DNA of 64,000 bases, from contig NZ_JADLRJ010000005.1 in assembly GCF_015477355.1 (NCBI RefSeq), positions 124,001 through 188,000 on the forward strand, written 5' to 3'. The position numbers and the translations under genes are program-made. The first letter of the stretch is position 1; every line of letters starts with the position of its first letter. Below are positions 1 to 7,803 of this stretch, piece by piece. The notes beneath the pieces were generated by a model. The model worked only from the letters and a program-made list of their open reading frames with translations, made no database searches and was not told the DNA's origin. The stretch is from Nocardia blacklockiae. GTDB taxonomy: Bacteria > Actinomycetota > Actinomycetes > Mycobacteriales > Mycobacteriaceae.

Positions 1-130
1 AACTTTCCACTGCCCGAGTCCGGGAACTCGGTTCCGGCGATGAGAGCCGGAGCCCCACCGCCTACGAATGCCCGGGCCTACCCATCCGCCGGATGACTGC
101 CGCCGGGGCGGTCCACCGCGCCGGAAATGG
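1..130. other. Left edge, no gene supported
   Basis: I find no convincing coding sequence here. Frame 1 of the plus strand is open from the edge to a TGA at 94-96 and could be the last 31 codons of a gene outside the window, but the sequence is not recognisable. Two short GC-rich hairpins are present, CCGAGT/ACTCGG near 14-31 and TCCGGC/GCCGGA near 34-52. They would suit the 3' end of a plus-strand gene, but no T-tract follows. Confidence 0.3.
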
Positions 131-214
131 TCACTCGGCGTCCGGGAATCCCGTCGCGAACAGGATGGCGATGGCGACGGAGCAGACGACGGCGATGATC
201 GGAATAACCCACAT
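131..214 (-). CDS. Tiny single-span membrane protein (27 aa), candidate
   Basis: An ATG at 214 opens 27 codons ending in TGA at 131-133. The peptide starts MWVIPIIAVV, is almost wholly hydrophobic for about 21 residues, and ends in a short polar tail (FPDAE). That is the layout of a small single-pass membrane protein. I do not recognise a family. Support comes mainly from the upstream promoter: a TAGTGT box lies exactly 7 nt before the ATG and a CTGACG hexamer 17 nt further up, so the message would start at or next to the ATG and be leaderless. It is the last minus-strand unit at this edge, beyond the palindromic repeat that closes the DUF58 operon. It is too short for usual gene finders and could still be chance. 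Confidence 0.5.
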   Translation of the reverse strand: MWVIPIIAVVCSVAIAILFATGFPDAE

Positions 215-250
215 ACTCTCGACACTACAAGCCGTAGTACTTAGCGTCAG
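215..250 (-). promoter_or_regulatory. Predicted promoter of the 27-aa ORF
   Basis: On the minus strand CTGACG (250-245), a 17-nt spacer, TAGTGT (227-222), then 7 nt to the ATG at 214. This matches a housekeeping sigma promoter whose transcript starts at the start codon. Confidence 0.5.
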
Positions 251-302
251 TCACGGAACGGGTCGCTGTGGCCAGTCACACAGCAGGCGGCCAGCAGTCT
301 CC

Positions 303-376
303 CCGTCATCCCGGCATGTTTTTGGCCGGGATCCGTCCACCCATGGATCCCGGCCAAAAGCGTGCCGGGATGACGG
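303..376. repeat. Dispersed palindromic repeat, full copy (also likely terminator)
   Basis: Two 32-bp arms (303-334 and 345-376) are inverted copies that match at 30 of 32 positions, separated by a 10-nt loop. The two mismatches would be G-U pairs in RNA. The arm begins CCGTCATCCCGGCA and ends GGCCGGGATCC. The same unit recurs at 23721-23750 (one arm) and 59124-59188 (two arms). This copy begins 18 nt after the stop codon of the minus-strand gene at 394, so it probably ends that operon as well as being a repeat element. Confidence 0.85.
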
Positions 377-393
377 TGGTGTGGCCAATCCCG

Positions 394-837
394 TCAGACC
401 TTGCCGCGGCTCTCCTCACGCCCCTTCGTCAACCCCTGGATGACCAGCGCGTACAGCAGGATCACCAGGATCGGGGCGGCCAGCGGGACCCACGCCACGC
501 TCACCGGGACCAGGGTCGCGGCGACCGCGACGGCGGTGAGCAGCAGCGCGCCCGCGACCGAGGGCAGCGTGGTCGGCACGACCCCGCTCGGCGCGTGCAC
601 GGTGGCGGTGTTGAGCAGGTAGGTGGTGGCGACGATGCCCGTGGCCGCCGCGACCAGGACACCGGTGTCGTCCCAGGCCAGCGCGCCCAGCGCCACGAAC
701 GTGGCCGCCACCGCGAAGACCCGGAACCGCCAGCCCAGCACCACCAGCGCGCCGGTGCCGAGCGCCGCCCACGGCAGCACGATCGCCACGGCCGCGGTCA
801 GCAGCAGCCCGGACAGCACCGCGAGGAATCTGGTCAT
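394..837 (-). CDS. Small polytopic membrane protein of the MoxR/DUF58 cluster
   Basis: A 147-residue, strongly hydrophobic protein with about five predicted membrane spans (near residues 3-25, 28-50, 56-74, 85-106 and 110-130) and a short charged tail (KGREESRGKV). I do not know its function. It is the last gene of a four-to-five gene operon: its ATG at 837 overlaps the TGA of the DUF58 gene (ATGA, 834-837), so the two are translationally coupled. The overlap also decides the start against a longer upstream alternative at 975. Similar small membrane proteins often accompany MoxR-DUF58-DUF4129 clusters in actinobacteria, where a role with the ATPase in assembly or activation of envelope proteins is usually proposed. 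Confidence 0.75.
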   Translation of the reverse strand: MTRFLAVLSGLLLTAAVAIVLPWAALGTGALVVLGWRFRVFAVAATFVALGALAWDDTGVLVAAATGIVATTYLLNTATVHAPSGVVPTTLPSVAGALLLTAVAVAATLVPVSVAWVPLAAPILVILLYALVIQGLTKGREESRGKV

Positions 838-2108
838 CGCTTCACCCGCACCAACCGGCGGTGCTCGGGCAGCAACCGCATCACCTGATCGAGTCGCGCG
901 TCCTCCGGCCAGGCCACGATGTCGACCCCGACGGTACTCATGTCGCGATACATCGACGTCCGCTCCAATTGCCACATGCGCGCCAGCGTGGGATCGAGGT
1001 CCTCGTGGAACGGCGCGCCGCGCAGCACGTCCACCACCACGACCACGTGCCCGCGCTTGCGCAGATCGATCAGGGCCAGCGCGAACTGGGTGTCCAGCAG
1101 CGTCGAGAACGCCACCACGATCGCGCCCAGCGGCACCGCGGCGTGCGGGGCCAGCGTGCCCTGGGTCGGGATGTGCTCCTCGCCCACCTCGAGCACCGTG
1201 TCGACGATCCGATAGAACTGCCGCCGCCCGATGTCGGGCCGCAGCCAGCGCGGCACCTTCCCCAGACAGACCACCGCCGTGCGGTCACCGGCCTGCAGCG
1301 CCGACTGCGCCACCTGCGCCGCGCCGCGCACCGACAACTCCAGCGACTCCGAGGCCGGGCCGGGTGCCTGCTCCGAAGTGTCCACCAGCACAACGACATC
1401 CGCGGCCCGGTTGGTGAGCCGCTCGGTCACGTAGAGCCGACCGCGGCGCGCGCTCACCGGCCAGTTCACCGTGCGCAGTTGATCGCCCGGGGCGTAGGCG
1501 CGGATGTCGGCGTACTCGACGCCGGGTCCGTGTCGCCGGGTCAGGTGCGTGCCGATGCGTTCGGGATAGTCGGTGCGCGGCAACCGCATTCGCTGCGGAT
1601 CGGCGATCGGGTACACGTACACCTCACCGGCCGGGAGCGTGACCGACGCCAATGCGAGCCCGGCCGGACTGAGCGCGGTGACCCGCGCCGTGACCGGATA
1701 GCGGCCCCAGCGCCCGGTCGACAGCGCGAGCCGCAGCCCCGCCGGAGCCGGACCGGAGTCGACGGCCTGTTCCACCCGCACCTCGAGGCCGTGCGCGTCC
1801 TCGGGGCGGCAGCGCAGCAGTGCGTGCCCGTCCTCGACGAAGGCGGCGATATCCATCACCACCTCCTCGGATTCGAAGCAGCGCAGCACACCCGACCCGT
1901 CCACCTGGATCTTGGTGCGCGACACCTGCCACGGCGCGGTGGCGAGCACACCCAGCATGGGCGCGGCGAACACGACCAGCTGCCAGCGGCCCAGCATGAC
2001 CGCCAGCGCCAGCGCCGGTGCGGCGGCCGCGGCCAGCATGTACACCAGAGGCGCTGGCCGCCAGCGTAGTTCGGCTTCGGCGGCCGAGCTGGTATCGCGA
2101 TGCCTCAT
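834..2108 (-). CDS. DUF58 family protein (MoxR partner)
   Basis: 424 residues. Two membrane spans lie near residues 21-57. They are followed by a soluble domain and the DUF58 signature around residues 197-216, which reads GVEYADIRAYAPGDQLRTVNW. After that comes a VVLVDTSE segment resembling the metal-binding start of a von Willebrand A fold. DUF58 proteins nearly always sit beside MoxR-type AAA ATPases and are thought to act as their adaptor or client. The ATG at 2108 overlaps the stop of the upstream moxR gene (ATGA), which fixes the start; an in-frame start at 2186 would intrude 80 bases into moxR. The downstream membrane gene overlaps in the same way, so the three genes are coupled. Confidence 0.88.
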   Translation of the reverse strand: MRHRDTSSAAEAELRWRPAPLVYMLAAAAAPALALAVMLGRWQLVVFAAPMLGVLATAPWQVSRTKIQVDGSGVLRCFESEEVVMDIAAFVEDGHALLRCRPEDAHGLEVRVEQAVDSGPAPAGLRLALSTGRWGRYPVTARVTALSPAGLALASVTLPAGEVYVYPIADPQRMRLPRTDYPERIGTHLTRRHGPGVEYADIRAYAPGDQLRTVNWPVSARRGRLYVTERLTNRAADVVVLVDTSEQAPGPASESLELSVRGAAQVAQSALQAGDRTAVVCLGKVPRWLRPDIGRRQFYRIVDTVLEVGEEHIPTQGTLAPHAAVPLGAIVVAFSTLLDTQFALALIDLRKRGHVVVVVDVLRGAPFHEDLDPTLARMWQLERTSMYRDMSTVGVDIVAWPEDARLDQVMRLLPEHRRLVRVKR

Positions 2109-3079
2109 GTGACCGTCGCGCGCGGGACCGGGAGGCGGCGCAGCAGTTCGGCGATGACGTCCTCGCCGCGGATGCGCCGCACCCACATCTCCGGCCGCAG
2201 CGTGATGCGATGTGCCATAGCCGGAATCGCCAGGGCCTTCACGTCTTCCGGGACCACGTAGTCGCGCGACATCAGCAGCGCGCGGGCGCGGGCCATCTGC
2301 ACCAGGTCCAGTTCGGCGCGCGGGCTCGCGCCGACCTCCACCTGCGGATGGCTGCGGGTGGCGGCGGCCAGCGCCACCACGTACGTCACGACATCCGGGT
2401 GCACGGTGACGAATTCGACGGCCTGCCGCATCTCCAGCAGGCCTTGGGCGTCGACCACCTGGCCCACCTGCGGCGGCACCGCGCCGCGCTCGAGCCGGCG
2501 GCGGATCATCTGCGTCTCGTCCTGCTCGGACAGGTAACCCAGCCGCAGTTGCAGCGCGAACCGGTCCAGCTGCGCCTCGGGCAGCGGGTAGGTGCCTTCG
2601 TACTCGATCGGGTTGTCGGTGGCGAGCACGATGAAAGGCTGTGGCAGCGGGAAGGTTTCGCCGTCGATGCTGACCTGTCCCTCGGCCATCGCCTCCAGCA
2701 GCGCCGCCTGGGTCTTGGGCGGCGTCCGGTTGATCTCGTCGGCCAGCAGCATGTTGGTGAACACCGGGCCGCGCCGGAAATTGAAGCGGCCGGAGTTCAT
2801 GTCGTAGATCGTGGAGCCGATCAGGTCCGCGGGCAACAGGTCCGGGGTGAACTGCACGCGGGTGAACTGCAAACCCAGTGCGGCGGCGAAGGATCGGGCG
2901 ATGAGCGTCTTGCCCAGCCCGGGTAGGTCCTCGATCAGGATGTGGCCGCCGGACAGCACCGCGACCATGATCAGTTGTAGCTCTTCGCGTTTGCCCACCA
3001 CGACGCGCGCGATCTCCCGCAACACCGCCTCGGTGCGCTTGACGGTCACGTCCATCGGCGTCGTCATACTTGAACTCAT
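2105..3079 (-). CDS. MoxR-type AAA+ ATPase
   Basis: 324 residues. Walker A is DLPGLGKT at residues 51-58 and Walker B LLADE at 111-115, followed by NRTPPKTQAALLEAMAEGQ, a MoxR-family signature. A C-terminal lid domain follows. MoxR ATPases work with DUF58 and vWA proteins in the maturation or activation of large protein complexes; the partner here is the overlapping DUF58 gene. The start could be the ATG at 3079 or another at 3067, neither with a strong ribosome binding site, and the first 12 residues carry no known motif. It lies 25 nt downstream of the preceding gene and is probably cotranscribed with it. Confidence 0.92.
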   Translation of the reverse strand: MSSSMTTPMDVTVKRTEAVLREIARVVVGKREELQLIMVAVLSGGHILIEDLPGLGKTLIARSFAAALGLQFTRVQFTPDLLPADLIGSTIYDMNSGRFNFRRGPVFTNMLLADEINRTPPKTQAALLEAMAEGQVSIDGETFPLPQPFIVLATDNPIEYEGTYPLPEAQLDRFALQLRLGYLSEQDETQMIRRRLERGAVPPQVGQVVDAQGLLEMRQAVEFVTVHPDVVTYVVALAAATRSHPQVEVGASPRAELDLVQMARARALLMSRDYVVPEDVKALAIPAMAHRITLRPEMWVRRIRGEDVIAELLRRLPVPRATVT

Positions 3080-3104
3080 TCGTCTCGCACTCGTCTCGGA
3101 GCTT

Positions 3105-3632
3105 TCACATGGACTGCAGGCGGCGCAGGATCTCGTCCAGCGCCGCGCGCCCGGGGGCGCGGGTGTTGTGGTCGCGCGTAGCCGAATTCGCCGGGTCGAC
3201 CCAGCGCCACAGTTCCGGGCCGAACAACAGCTGACCGGCGGCTTCGGTGGCGCGCCGGTTCTTGGCGATGCGGTGCCCGCTGGAGAGCTCGAACTCCTTG
3301 GCCAGCAGGGGCCGCAGGTATCGATCCCAGTCTGCGCGGGAACCGTCGGCGCGTTCGGCGAGCATCTGGGCGCGAGCTCGCCAGCGGCGCAACATCTCCG
3401 CGGGGCCGTTGTCGATCTCGTCGTCGGCCGGGCCCTCGAGCGCGGGGGTGCGCGACCGTTCGGCCAGCGACCGCACCAGCAGGCCCAGGGCGATCAGCAC
3501 CGGCACGCCCGCCAGCAGCGGCAGCGCCTCGCGCTGGTCGCCGAGCGCGATCGCCTCGACGGCCACGATCACCACGATGGCGGTTCCGGTGATCACCCGG
3601 CGCCGCGCCTTGACCGGGGCGGGCACGTTCAT
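3105..3632 (-). CDS. Membrane protein of the MoxR/DUF4129 cluster
   Basis: 175 residues. Two closely spaced membrane spans (about 13-31 and 36-56) are followed by a soluble, charged C-terminal part of about 110 residues rich in Arg and Trp. I do not recognise a named domain. Proteins of this shape occur between DUF4129 and MoxR genes in Nocardia-like genomes. The ATG at 3632 overlaps the TGA of the upstream DUF4129 gene by the ATGA pattern, which fixes the start and shows coupling. A role with the MoxR ATPase is inferred from position only. Confidence 0.72.
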   Translation of the reverse strand: MNVPAPVKARRRVITGTAIVVIVAVEAIALGDQREALPLLAGVPVLIALGLLVRSLAERSRTPALEGPADDEIDNGPAEMLRRWRARAQMLAERADGSRADWDRYLRPLLAKEFELSSGHRIAKNRRATEAAGQLLFGPELWRWVDPANSATRDHNTRAPGRAALDEILRRLQSM

Positions 3633-4549
3633 AATCGTTCTCCCTGCAAATCGTTCAGCACGATCCGCAACAGCTGTTCGGCTCGCATGCGCTGCCATTC
3701 CAGCATCGCGTGCGGGCTGAAGCGAGCCTCCTCGAACAGCGCCACCAGTTCCCGGGCGGAGGCGTCGTGCAGGGCGCCGCGTTCGAAGGCGCGCGCCAGC
3801 ACCTCCGAGGGGGTGTCGGAGATCAGTGGCGCGACCTCGCGGGCCTTGGCCAGGCCACTTTCCATGGCGACGTAGCAGGCGATGATCGCGGTGCGGGCGT
3901 CGCGGCCCGAGGCGATCATGGCGGCCAGGCCCATCTCCGCGACGTCGGCCAGCGAGACCGCGGGCTCGGCGGCCACCGGCTCGGCCGCGACGGCCTGCGG
4001 GACCGGGCGGCGGCGGGTGCCGACGGCGACCACCACCAGGCCGACGATCGCGGTCCCGACCAGCGCGGCCGCGCCGGCCCCGACGAACACCAGGGCCCGG
4101 CCGCTGAGTTGCGGTGTGCCGGAGAAGGGTTGGGGCGTCGGCGGCGGCGTCTCGACGATCGCGGTCGGGGTGGAGCGGGCGGGCGGCGGCTGCGGCTGCA
4201 CCTCGGTGTCTGCGCCGCCGGTGAGCAGGTACACCAGCCACGCGAGGGCCGCGAAGACGGCGAGCACGGCCAGGCCGACCACGATCAGCAGTCCGACGCG
4301 GCGCAGCTGCCAGGGTGCGCGTTCGGCGTCGCGGTCGTCGTCGGGCATGGCCAGCGGCAGGCGGTGCTGACTGGTGATCACGCCGGCCAGCAGGATGACC
4401 ACCGATACCAGGCACAGCACCGGCATCAGCGCGATCGCGACCGCCGACGGCGGTGACACCGCGTGCGGGCCATCGGTGCCCGGGAGGTATCCGCGCAGCG
4501 CGAGCACGGTCAGCGCCAGCAGCGCGACCAGCCCGATCGCGCGCGGCAT
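3629..4549 (-). CDS. DUF4129 domain membrane protein
   Basis: About 306 residues. Hydrophobic spans lie near 2-19, 37-57, 86-110 and 155-180. A Pro-rich extracytoplasmic stretch (PPPTPQPFSG) precedes the last span. The cytoplasmic C-terminal third (AIIACYVAMESGLA, then ASARELVALFEEARFS) is typical of DUF4129, a domain that goes with MoxR/DUF58 operons. The start is uncertain: the ATG at 4549 has a weak GGTGGGA upstream, while a GTG at 4609 would add 20 residues with no binding site. This is the first gene of the cluster, so the operon promoter should lie in 4550-4777. Its function is inferred to be envelope-related. Confidence 0.78.
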   Translation of the reverse strand: MPRAIGLVALLALTVLALRGYLPGTDGPHAVSPPSAVAIALMPVLCLVSVVILLAGVITSQHRLPLAMPDDDRDAERAPWQLRRVGLLIVVGLAVLAVFAALAWLVYLLTGGADTEVQPQPPPARSTPTAIVETPPPTPQPFSGTPQLSGRALVFVGAGAAALVGTAIVGLVVVAVGTRRRPVPQAVAAEPVAAEPAVSLADVAEMGLAAMIASGRDARTAIIACYVAMESGLAKAREVAPLISDTPSEVLARAFERGALHDASARELVALFEEARFSPHAMLEWQRMRAEQLLRIVLNDLQGERL

Positions 4550-4777
4550 CGCCGATCCCACCACGCCCACGGGCCTCTCCCAGAACCTCGGTACTGCACA
4601 AACAGCCACATCGTTACATGCCGAATGGTCCGTCAGGACGGAAATGGCGACACCCGGGGTAACGGAATTCCGTTCGTCCCAGTCGCGGGAGGTCGGATAG
4701 GGGAAACCTTGTGAGAATCCACGATTCTTCCGTCCGGCAATTTATCTGCGACACAACGGTTTATGAAGGGACACTGT

Positions 4778-5800
4778 TTAAAATACAAGCCGCGCGGCGG
4801 ACGGCAACTCGCCCAGCCGGCTGGCGGTCCGGGCCAGATCCGGGACGCGCGCGACGTCGCGGACGAGGTCGGGCAGGGGTGCGGCGGCGTGCACGGTGAG
4901 CGGGGAGTCGGCGTCGTAGAGGATGTCGACCAGGTTGACGAAGCGGGTGACGTGGTCGGTCGGGACCGTGCGCAGTATCGGGACGTTGTGGAGCGTCCAG
5001 TGGTGGTAACGCGTGGTGAGTTCGAGATAGTCGGCGGCCGAGAGCGGGGTGCCGCACAGCTCATCGAAATTCGCTGCAAGGCAGTTGTTTCCGGCAACAC
5101 GGGCGCGAATTTGCCGGTGCGCTATCCGTACGGACACGTCGCCGGGCGAAGAGGCGGCCAGGTCTGCGGGCAACACGGCGCGGTGCGGCGCGCCCTCGGA
5201 GAACGCCACATCGGATGACTCGGCGTCGACGAGATAGCGTCCCGAAGCGAAGCCGGTCCGCCGCGCACCCGACTCCCGGTAGTCGCGCGGCCCGTCGAGA
5301 ACCAGCACGTCCAAGTGCGCGTGAATACGCTCGATCGTCGGCAGGAACCGTTCGTGGAACAGCGGATTCGGCAGCAGCTCGTCCGGTGCGTAGTTCGAGG
5401 TCACCACGAGCACGACGCCCCGCGCGAACAACGCGTCGAGCAGCCGCGCGATGAGCATGGCATCCCCGATGTCGTGCACATGGAACTCGTCGAAGCACAC
5501 CAACTCGGCATCCCCGAGCACCGCGTCCACCGCCCGCCCGATCGTCCCCAGTTCCGCCACAGCACTGTGCAACCGCGCGAAGAACCCATGAAAGTGGAAG
5601 CGCCGCTTGCGATTCGACCGCACCTCGGCGAAGAACCGATCCATCAACATGGTCTTGCCCCGCCCGGGACGGCCGTAGAGGTACACGCCCCGAGGACGCC
5701 GCCACCGCCGCCCGAGCCGGGGTATCACCGCTGCCAGACATGCCGCCGCGTTCCGCTGCCCAGCGTCCAGCACGAGTTCGCCGTCCACACCCCTCACCAT
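4778..5800 (-). CDS. zapE: ZapE/AFG1-like ATPase
   Basis: 340 residues of a P-loop ATPase. Walker A is GRPGRGKT at 43-50, Walker B VCFDE at 101-105, and VTSN at 133-136 is the sensor region. The stretch LLPNPLFHERFLPTI at 142-156 is the hallmark of the AFG1/ZapE family. In E. coli ZapE acts at the division site on FtsZ; the mitochondrial homologue AFG1 supports inner-membrane protein turnover. The protein is near the usual family length. It stands alone: about 170 nt separate it from the MoxR cluster and 180 nt from the DUF397 gene. A palindromic motif lies immediately upstream of the start. Confidence 0.88.
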   Translation of the reverse strand: MVRGVDGELVLDAGQRNAAACLAAVIPRLGRRWRRPRGVYLYGRPGRGKTMLMDRFFAEVRSNRKRRFHFHGFFARLHSAVAELGTIGRAVDAVLGDAELVCFDEFHVHDIGDAMLIARLLDALFARGVVLVVTSNYAPDELLPNPLFHERFLPTIERIHAHLDVLVLDGPRDYRESGARRTGFASGRYLVDAESSDVAFSEGAPHRAVLPADLAASSPGDVSVRIAHRQIRARVAGNNCLAANFDELCGTPLSAADYLELTTRYHHWTLHNVPILRTVPTDHVTRFVNLVDILYDADSPLTVHAAAPLPDLVRDVARVPDLARTASRLGELPSAARLVF

Positions 5801-5838
5801 CCTCTATACATGCAGAGCCCATCTACACTTGTAGAGGA
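5801..5838. promoter_or_regulatory. Palindromic motif upstream of zapE
   Basis: The spacer directly before the zapE start holds two related palindromic pieces. TCTACACTTGTAGA (5822-5835) has 6-bp arms. A wider inverted pair is CCTCTATACATG (5801-5812) with CACTTGTAGAGG (5827-5838). This may be an operator overlapping the promoter, but I cannot name a regulator. Confidence 0.3.
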
Positions 5839-5937
5839 TCAAGGCACGAAGTGGCCCCGAAGGTGACAACATCCACACCCCACAGGCCCCGGGCACGAAG
5901 GACTCCACATCGCCCCCAGGTCGGCAACAGACTGAAA

Positions 5938-5967
5938 CGGCCCGGCCCCCAACCGGGAGCCGGGCCG
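5938..5967 (-). terminator. Hairpin terminator after the XRE-DUF397 pair
   Basis: CGGCCCGGC (5938-5946) and GCCGGGCCG (5959-5967) form a perfect 9-bp stem beginning 13 nt past the stop of the DUF397 gene. No clear U-tract follows, as is common in actinobacteria. Confidence 0.6.
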
Positions 5968-5980
5968 CTACAACCCCGAA

Positions 5981-6187
5981 CTACGCCTGATCGAACCGAC
6001 CATCCACTGCGCGACCCACAAAGGCATTCCACTCATCGGGAGTGAATACCAGCGCCGGACCATAGGGGTTCTTCGAATCACGCACGCCAACAGCGCCCTT
6101 GGGCAACCAGGCCACCTCGACGCACTCGGTCTGACCACCGCTGTGACTGCTCTTGAACCAGGACGCCCCGGATAGGTCGAACTTCAC
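5981..6187 (-). CDS. DUF397 domain protein
   Basis: 68 residues covering one full DUF397 domain: W..SSHS..Q..CVEVA near the start, VGVRDSKNP in the middle and FTPDEWNAFV near the end. DUF397 proteins are small and almost always paired with an XRE regulator carrying DUF5753, as here. In Streptomyces such pairs (for example BldB/AbaA-orfD-type genes) affect development and antibiotic production, and some behave like toxin-antitoxin pairs. The ATG at 6187 overlaps the TGA of the XRE gene, so the two are coupled and the start is secure. Confidence 0.9.
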   Translation of the reverse strand: MKFDLSGASWFKSSHSGGQTECVEVAWLPKGAVGVRDSKNPYGPALVFTPDEWNAFVGRAVDGRFDQA

Positions 6188-7074
6188 GCCTCATACTCCC
6201 TTGCAACCCGCCTGAGCAGGTCTCGTGACTTCACTTCATCGAGCGACGCACTCCGTATGGCCGAAGCAAGTTCATGGTAGCGCCGGACACTGTCGGCATC
6301 CTCTAGATACAGATCCGGCTTCCCGTGACCCTCGAAGTAGACCAGGGGCGGCTCGATCATTCCTCCCCTGGCGTCGGCCCCAAAATCCAATATCGTGAAC
6401 GGCCCCGGCAACAGTCCCCACTGACAGCCAGCACTGTACGGGTGGATACGAATGCTGATGTTCGGCTGTTTCCCGATCTCCGCGAGGTGCCTGCACTGCT
6501 TCGCCATTACGGCATGACTACCGATAACTCGATGTAGCGCCGATTCATGAAGCAGCACATCAAGTTTCACCGGTTCGAACTTGCGCGTGACGATCGCCTG
6601 ACGCTTCATCCTTAGTCGTATCCGGCGGTCGAGGTCCTCTGGGCTGTCATCACGATAGAACGAGCCGATCAAGGCGCGTGCATAGTCCGCAGTCTGCAAC
6701 AGTCCTGGAATTATCTCGTTGTATGAAATCAACTGGCGAGCAGCCGCTTCCAGACCGAGATACATGTTGAAAGTGGCATCGCCGTATAGGCCTCCAAAGG
6801 CAGTGTGCCAGCTTTTGACCTGCGCTTGCTTGGCAAGTTCGATCACCCGCTCGGTGTCGGCATCAGGAACCTCGTAAACCTCGCACAAGGCCTTGACCTC
6901 ACGGATCTTGACCTTCACCACCTGCGCGGTCTCGATGCGGTGTAGCCCGCTCTTGCTCACTTCGGCCAACCTCGCCGCTTGGTCGAGCGACATGCCCTTC
7001 GCCTCGCGGGCCTCACGGAGGAAACGCCCCAGCTGACGCCGAGGCAGGGTCGATGAGGATTCTTCACTGATCAC
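6184..7074 (-). CDS. XRE-family regulator with DUF5753
   Basis: 296 residues. An N-terminal helix-turn-helix (about 14-68: LGRFLREAREAKGMSLDQAA, then VSKSGLHRIE) is followed by the long DUF5753 domain. The latter is marked by EIIPGLLQTADYARAL near residue 118, LHESALHRVIG near 181 and the YFEGHGKPDLYLED segment near 251. It is a DNA-binding regulator of a class very abundant in Nocardia and Streptomyces. It is coupled to the DUF397 gene below and divergent from three tiny genes starting at 7282, which makes the 207-nt spacer the likely control region for both directions. Confidence 0.92.
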   Translation of the reverse strand: MISEESSSTLPRRQLGRFLREAREAKGMSLDQAARLAEVSKSGLHRIETAQVVKVKIREVKALCEVYEVPDADTERVIELAKQAQVKSWHTAFGGLYGDATFNMYLGLEAAARQLISYNEIIPGLLQTADYARALIGSFYRDDSPEDLDRRIRLRMKRQAIVTRKFEPVKLDVLLHESALHRVIGSHAVMAKQCRHLAEIGKQPNISIRIHPYSAGCQWGLLPGPFTILDFGADARGGMIEPPLVYFEGHGKPDLYLEDADSVRRYHELASAIRSASLDEVKSRDLLRRVAREYEA

Positions 7075-7281
7075 GGTCGCTGTACCCCCTGCATTTCCGG
7101 AACGGTCGGAGACTCGAATGTGGAACGCGCTGAACGCCTCTCCGGGATCCGTGCTGGGACTTTGGAACGACTTTGTTTGGAATTCCCGGATTCGCGCTGG
7201 TCATCGTATAGCTCGTGATGTGCTGACGCACATCATTCGGCTGATATCGAAAGTTCTCCACACCGAGTCAAGGGAGAGACC

Positions 7282-7455
7282 GTGCCGCACGAAAAAATCA
7301 CGGAACCAATGTCCACCACTGTGGACGGTGACCCGCTCCTCAGCACACCGCGCATTACCGAGGACGCACCGGACTTGCCGACTCTCCACCAGGTCCTCGA
7401 CGCCTTGGCGAGATTGGCACTGCCGACGTTTCCCGACCCTGGCAGCGAGGGGTGA
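7282..7455 (+). CDS. Small hypothetical protein (57 aa)
   Basis: A GTG at 7282 follows GGGAGAGA by about 6 nt and opens 57 codons ending in TGA at 7453-7455. The peptide starts MPHEKITEPMS, is polar and acidic in its first half, and has an amphipathic helix-like stretch (LHQVLDALARLALPTF) before the end. I recognise no family. It is below the length cut-off of many gene finders. The good ribosome binding site, the 6-nt gap to the next gene and the position opposite an XRE/DUF397 pair support it. Short genes in this position are common beside such pairs, and a toxin-antitoxin or signalling role is only a guess. Confidence 0.6.
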   Translation: MPHEKITEPMSTTVDGDPLLSTPRITEDAPDLPTLHQVLDALARLALPTFPDPGSEG

Positions 7456-7461
7456 GGTGCG

Positions 7462-7803
7462 TTGGATGCGTGGCAGATAACGCAAAGCATCCTCGCCATC
7501 GTCGGCGTCGGGGCCTTCGCGGCGCTCGGGCTGGGCTGCGTCTGGCCGATCAGCAAACCGCGGCCCCCGGACCACACGCGGAATACCGAAATCCTCACCC
7601 GCCCAAGCTCTTTCGAATGGCCGAAGGCATGGACATGCGGCCACCCGACCGAACCTCTCTCACTCCCCGACGCTCACGAAGCCATGCGCCTACACCGCGA
7701 CCACACCTGCCCCCGCAAACGCGCCGCCTTCCGCACATTGGTCACAGCCGGACGCATGAGCCCGGATTCCACCCGCCCCCAACAACTCTGGAAAGACCAA
7801 TGA
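7462..7803 (+). CDS. Small membrane protein with a Cys/His-rich tail
   Basis: 113 residues from a TTG at 7462, preceded by GAGGTG. One membrane span covers about residues 7-28 (ILAIVGVGAFAALGLGCVW). The cytoplasmic tail contains C-G-H, then H-R-D-H-T-C, about 25 residues apart, a Cys/His spacing that could bind zinc. No named domain is recognised. The TGA overlaps the ATG of the next gene (ATGA), so the two are coupled. It forms the middle of a three-gene run of tiny proteins divergent from the XRE regulator. Confidence 0.65.
   Translation: MDAWQITQSILAIVGVGAFAALGLGCVWPISKPRPPDHTRNTEILTRPSSFEWPKAWTCGHPTEPLSLPDAHEAMRLHRDHTCPRKRAAFRTLVTAGRMSPDSTRPQQLWKDQ

Noticed and set aside
93-888. Open frames of 116 and 206 codons near the left edge, plus strand
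   Set aside because: They run through the palindromic repeat and antisense to the membrane gene at 394; compositions are Arg/Gln/His-rich shadows.
4714-4728. AGAATC/GATTCT hairpin downstream of zapE, as a terminator
   Set aside because: Only 6 bp with an AT-rich stem and no U-tract; 50 nt past the stop. Too weak to list.
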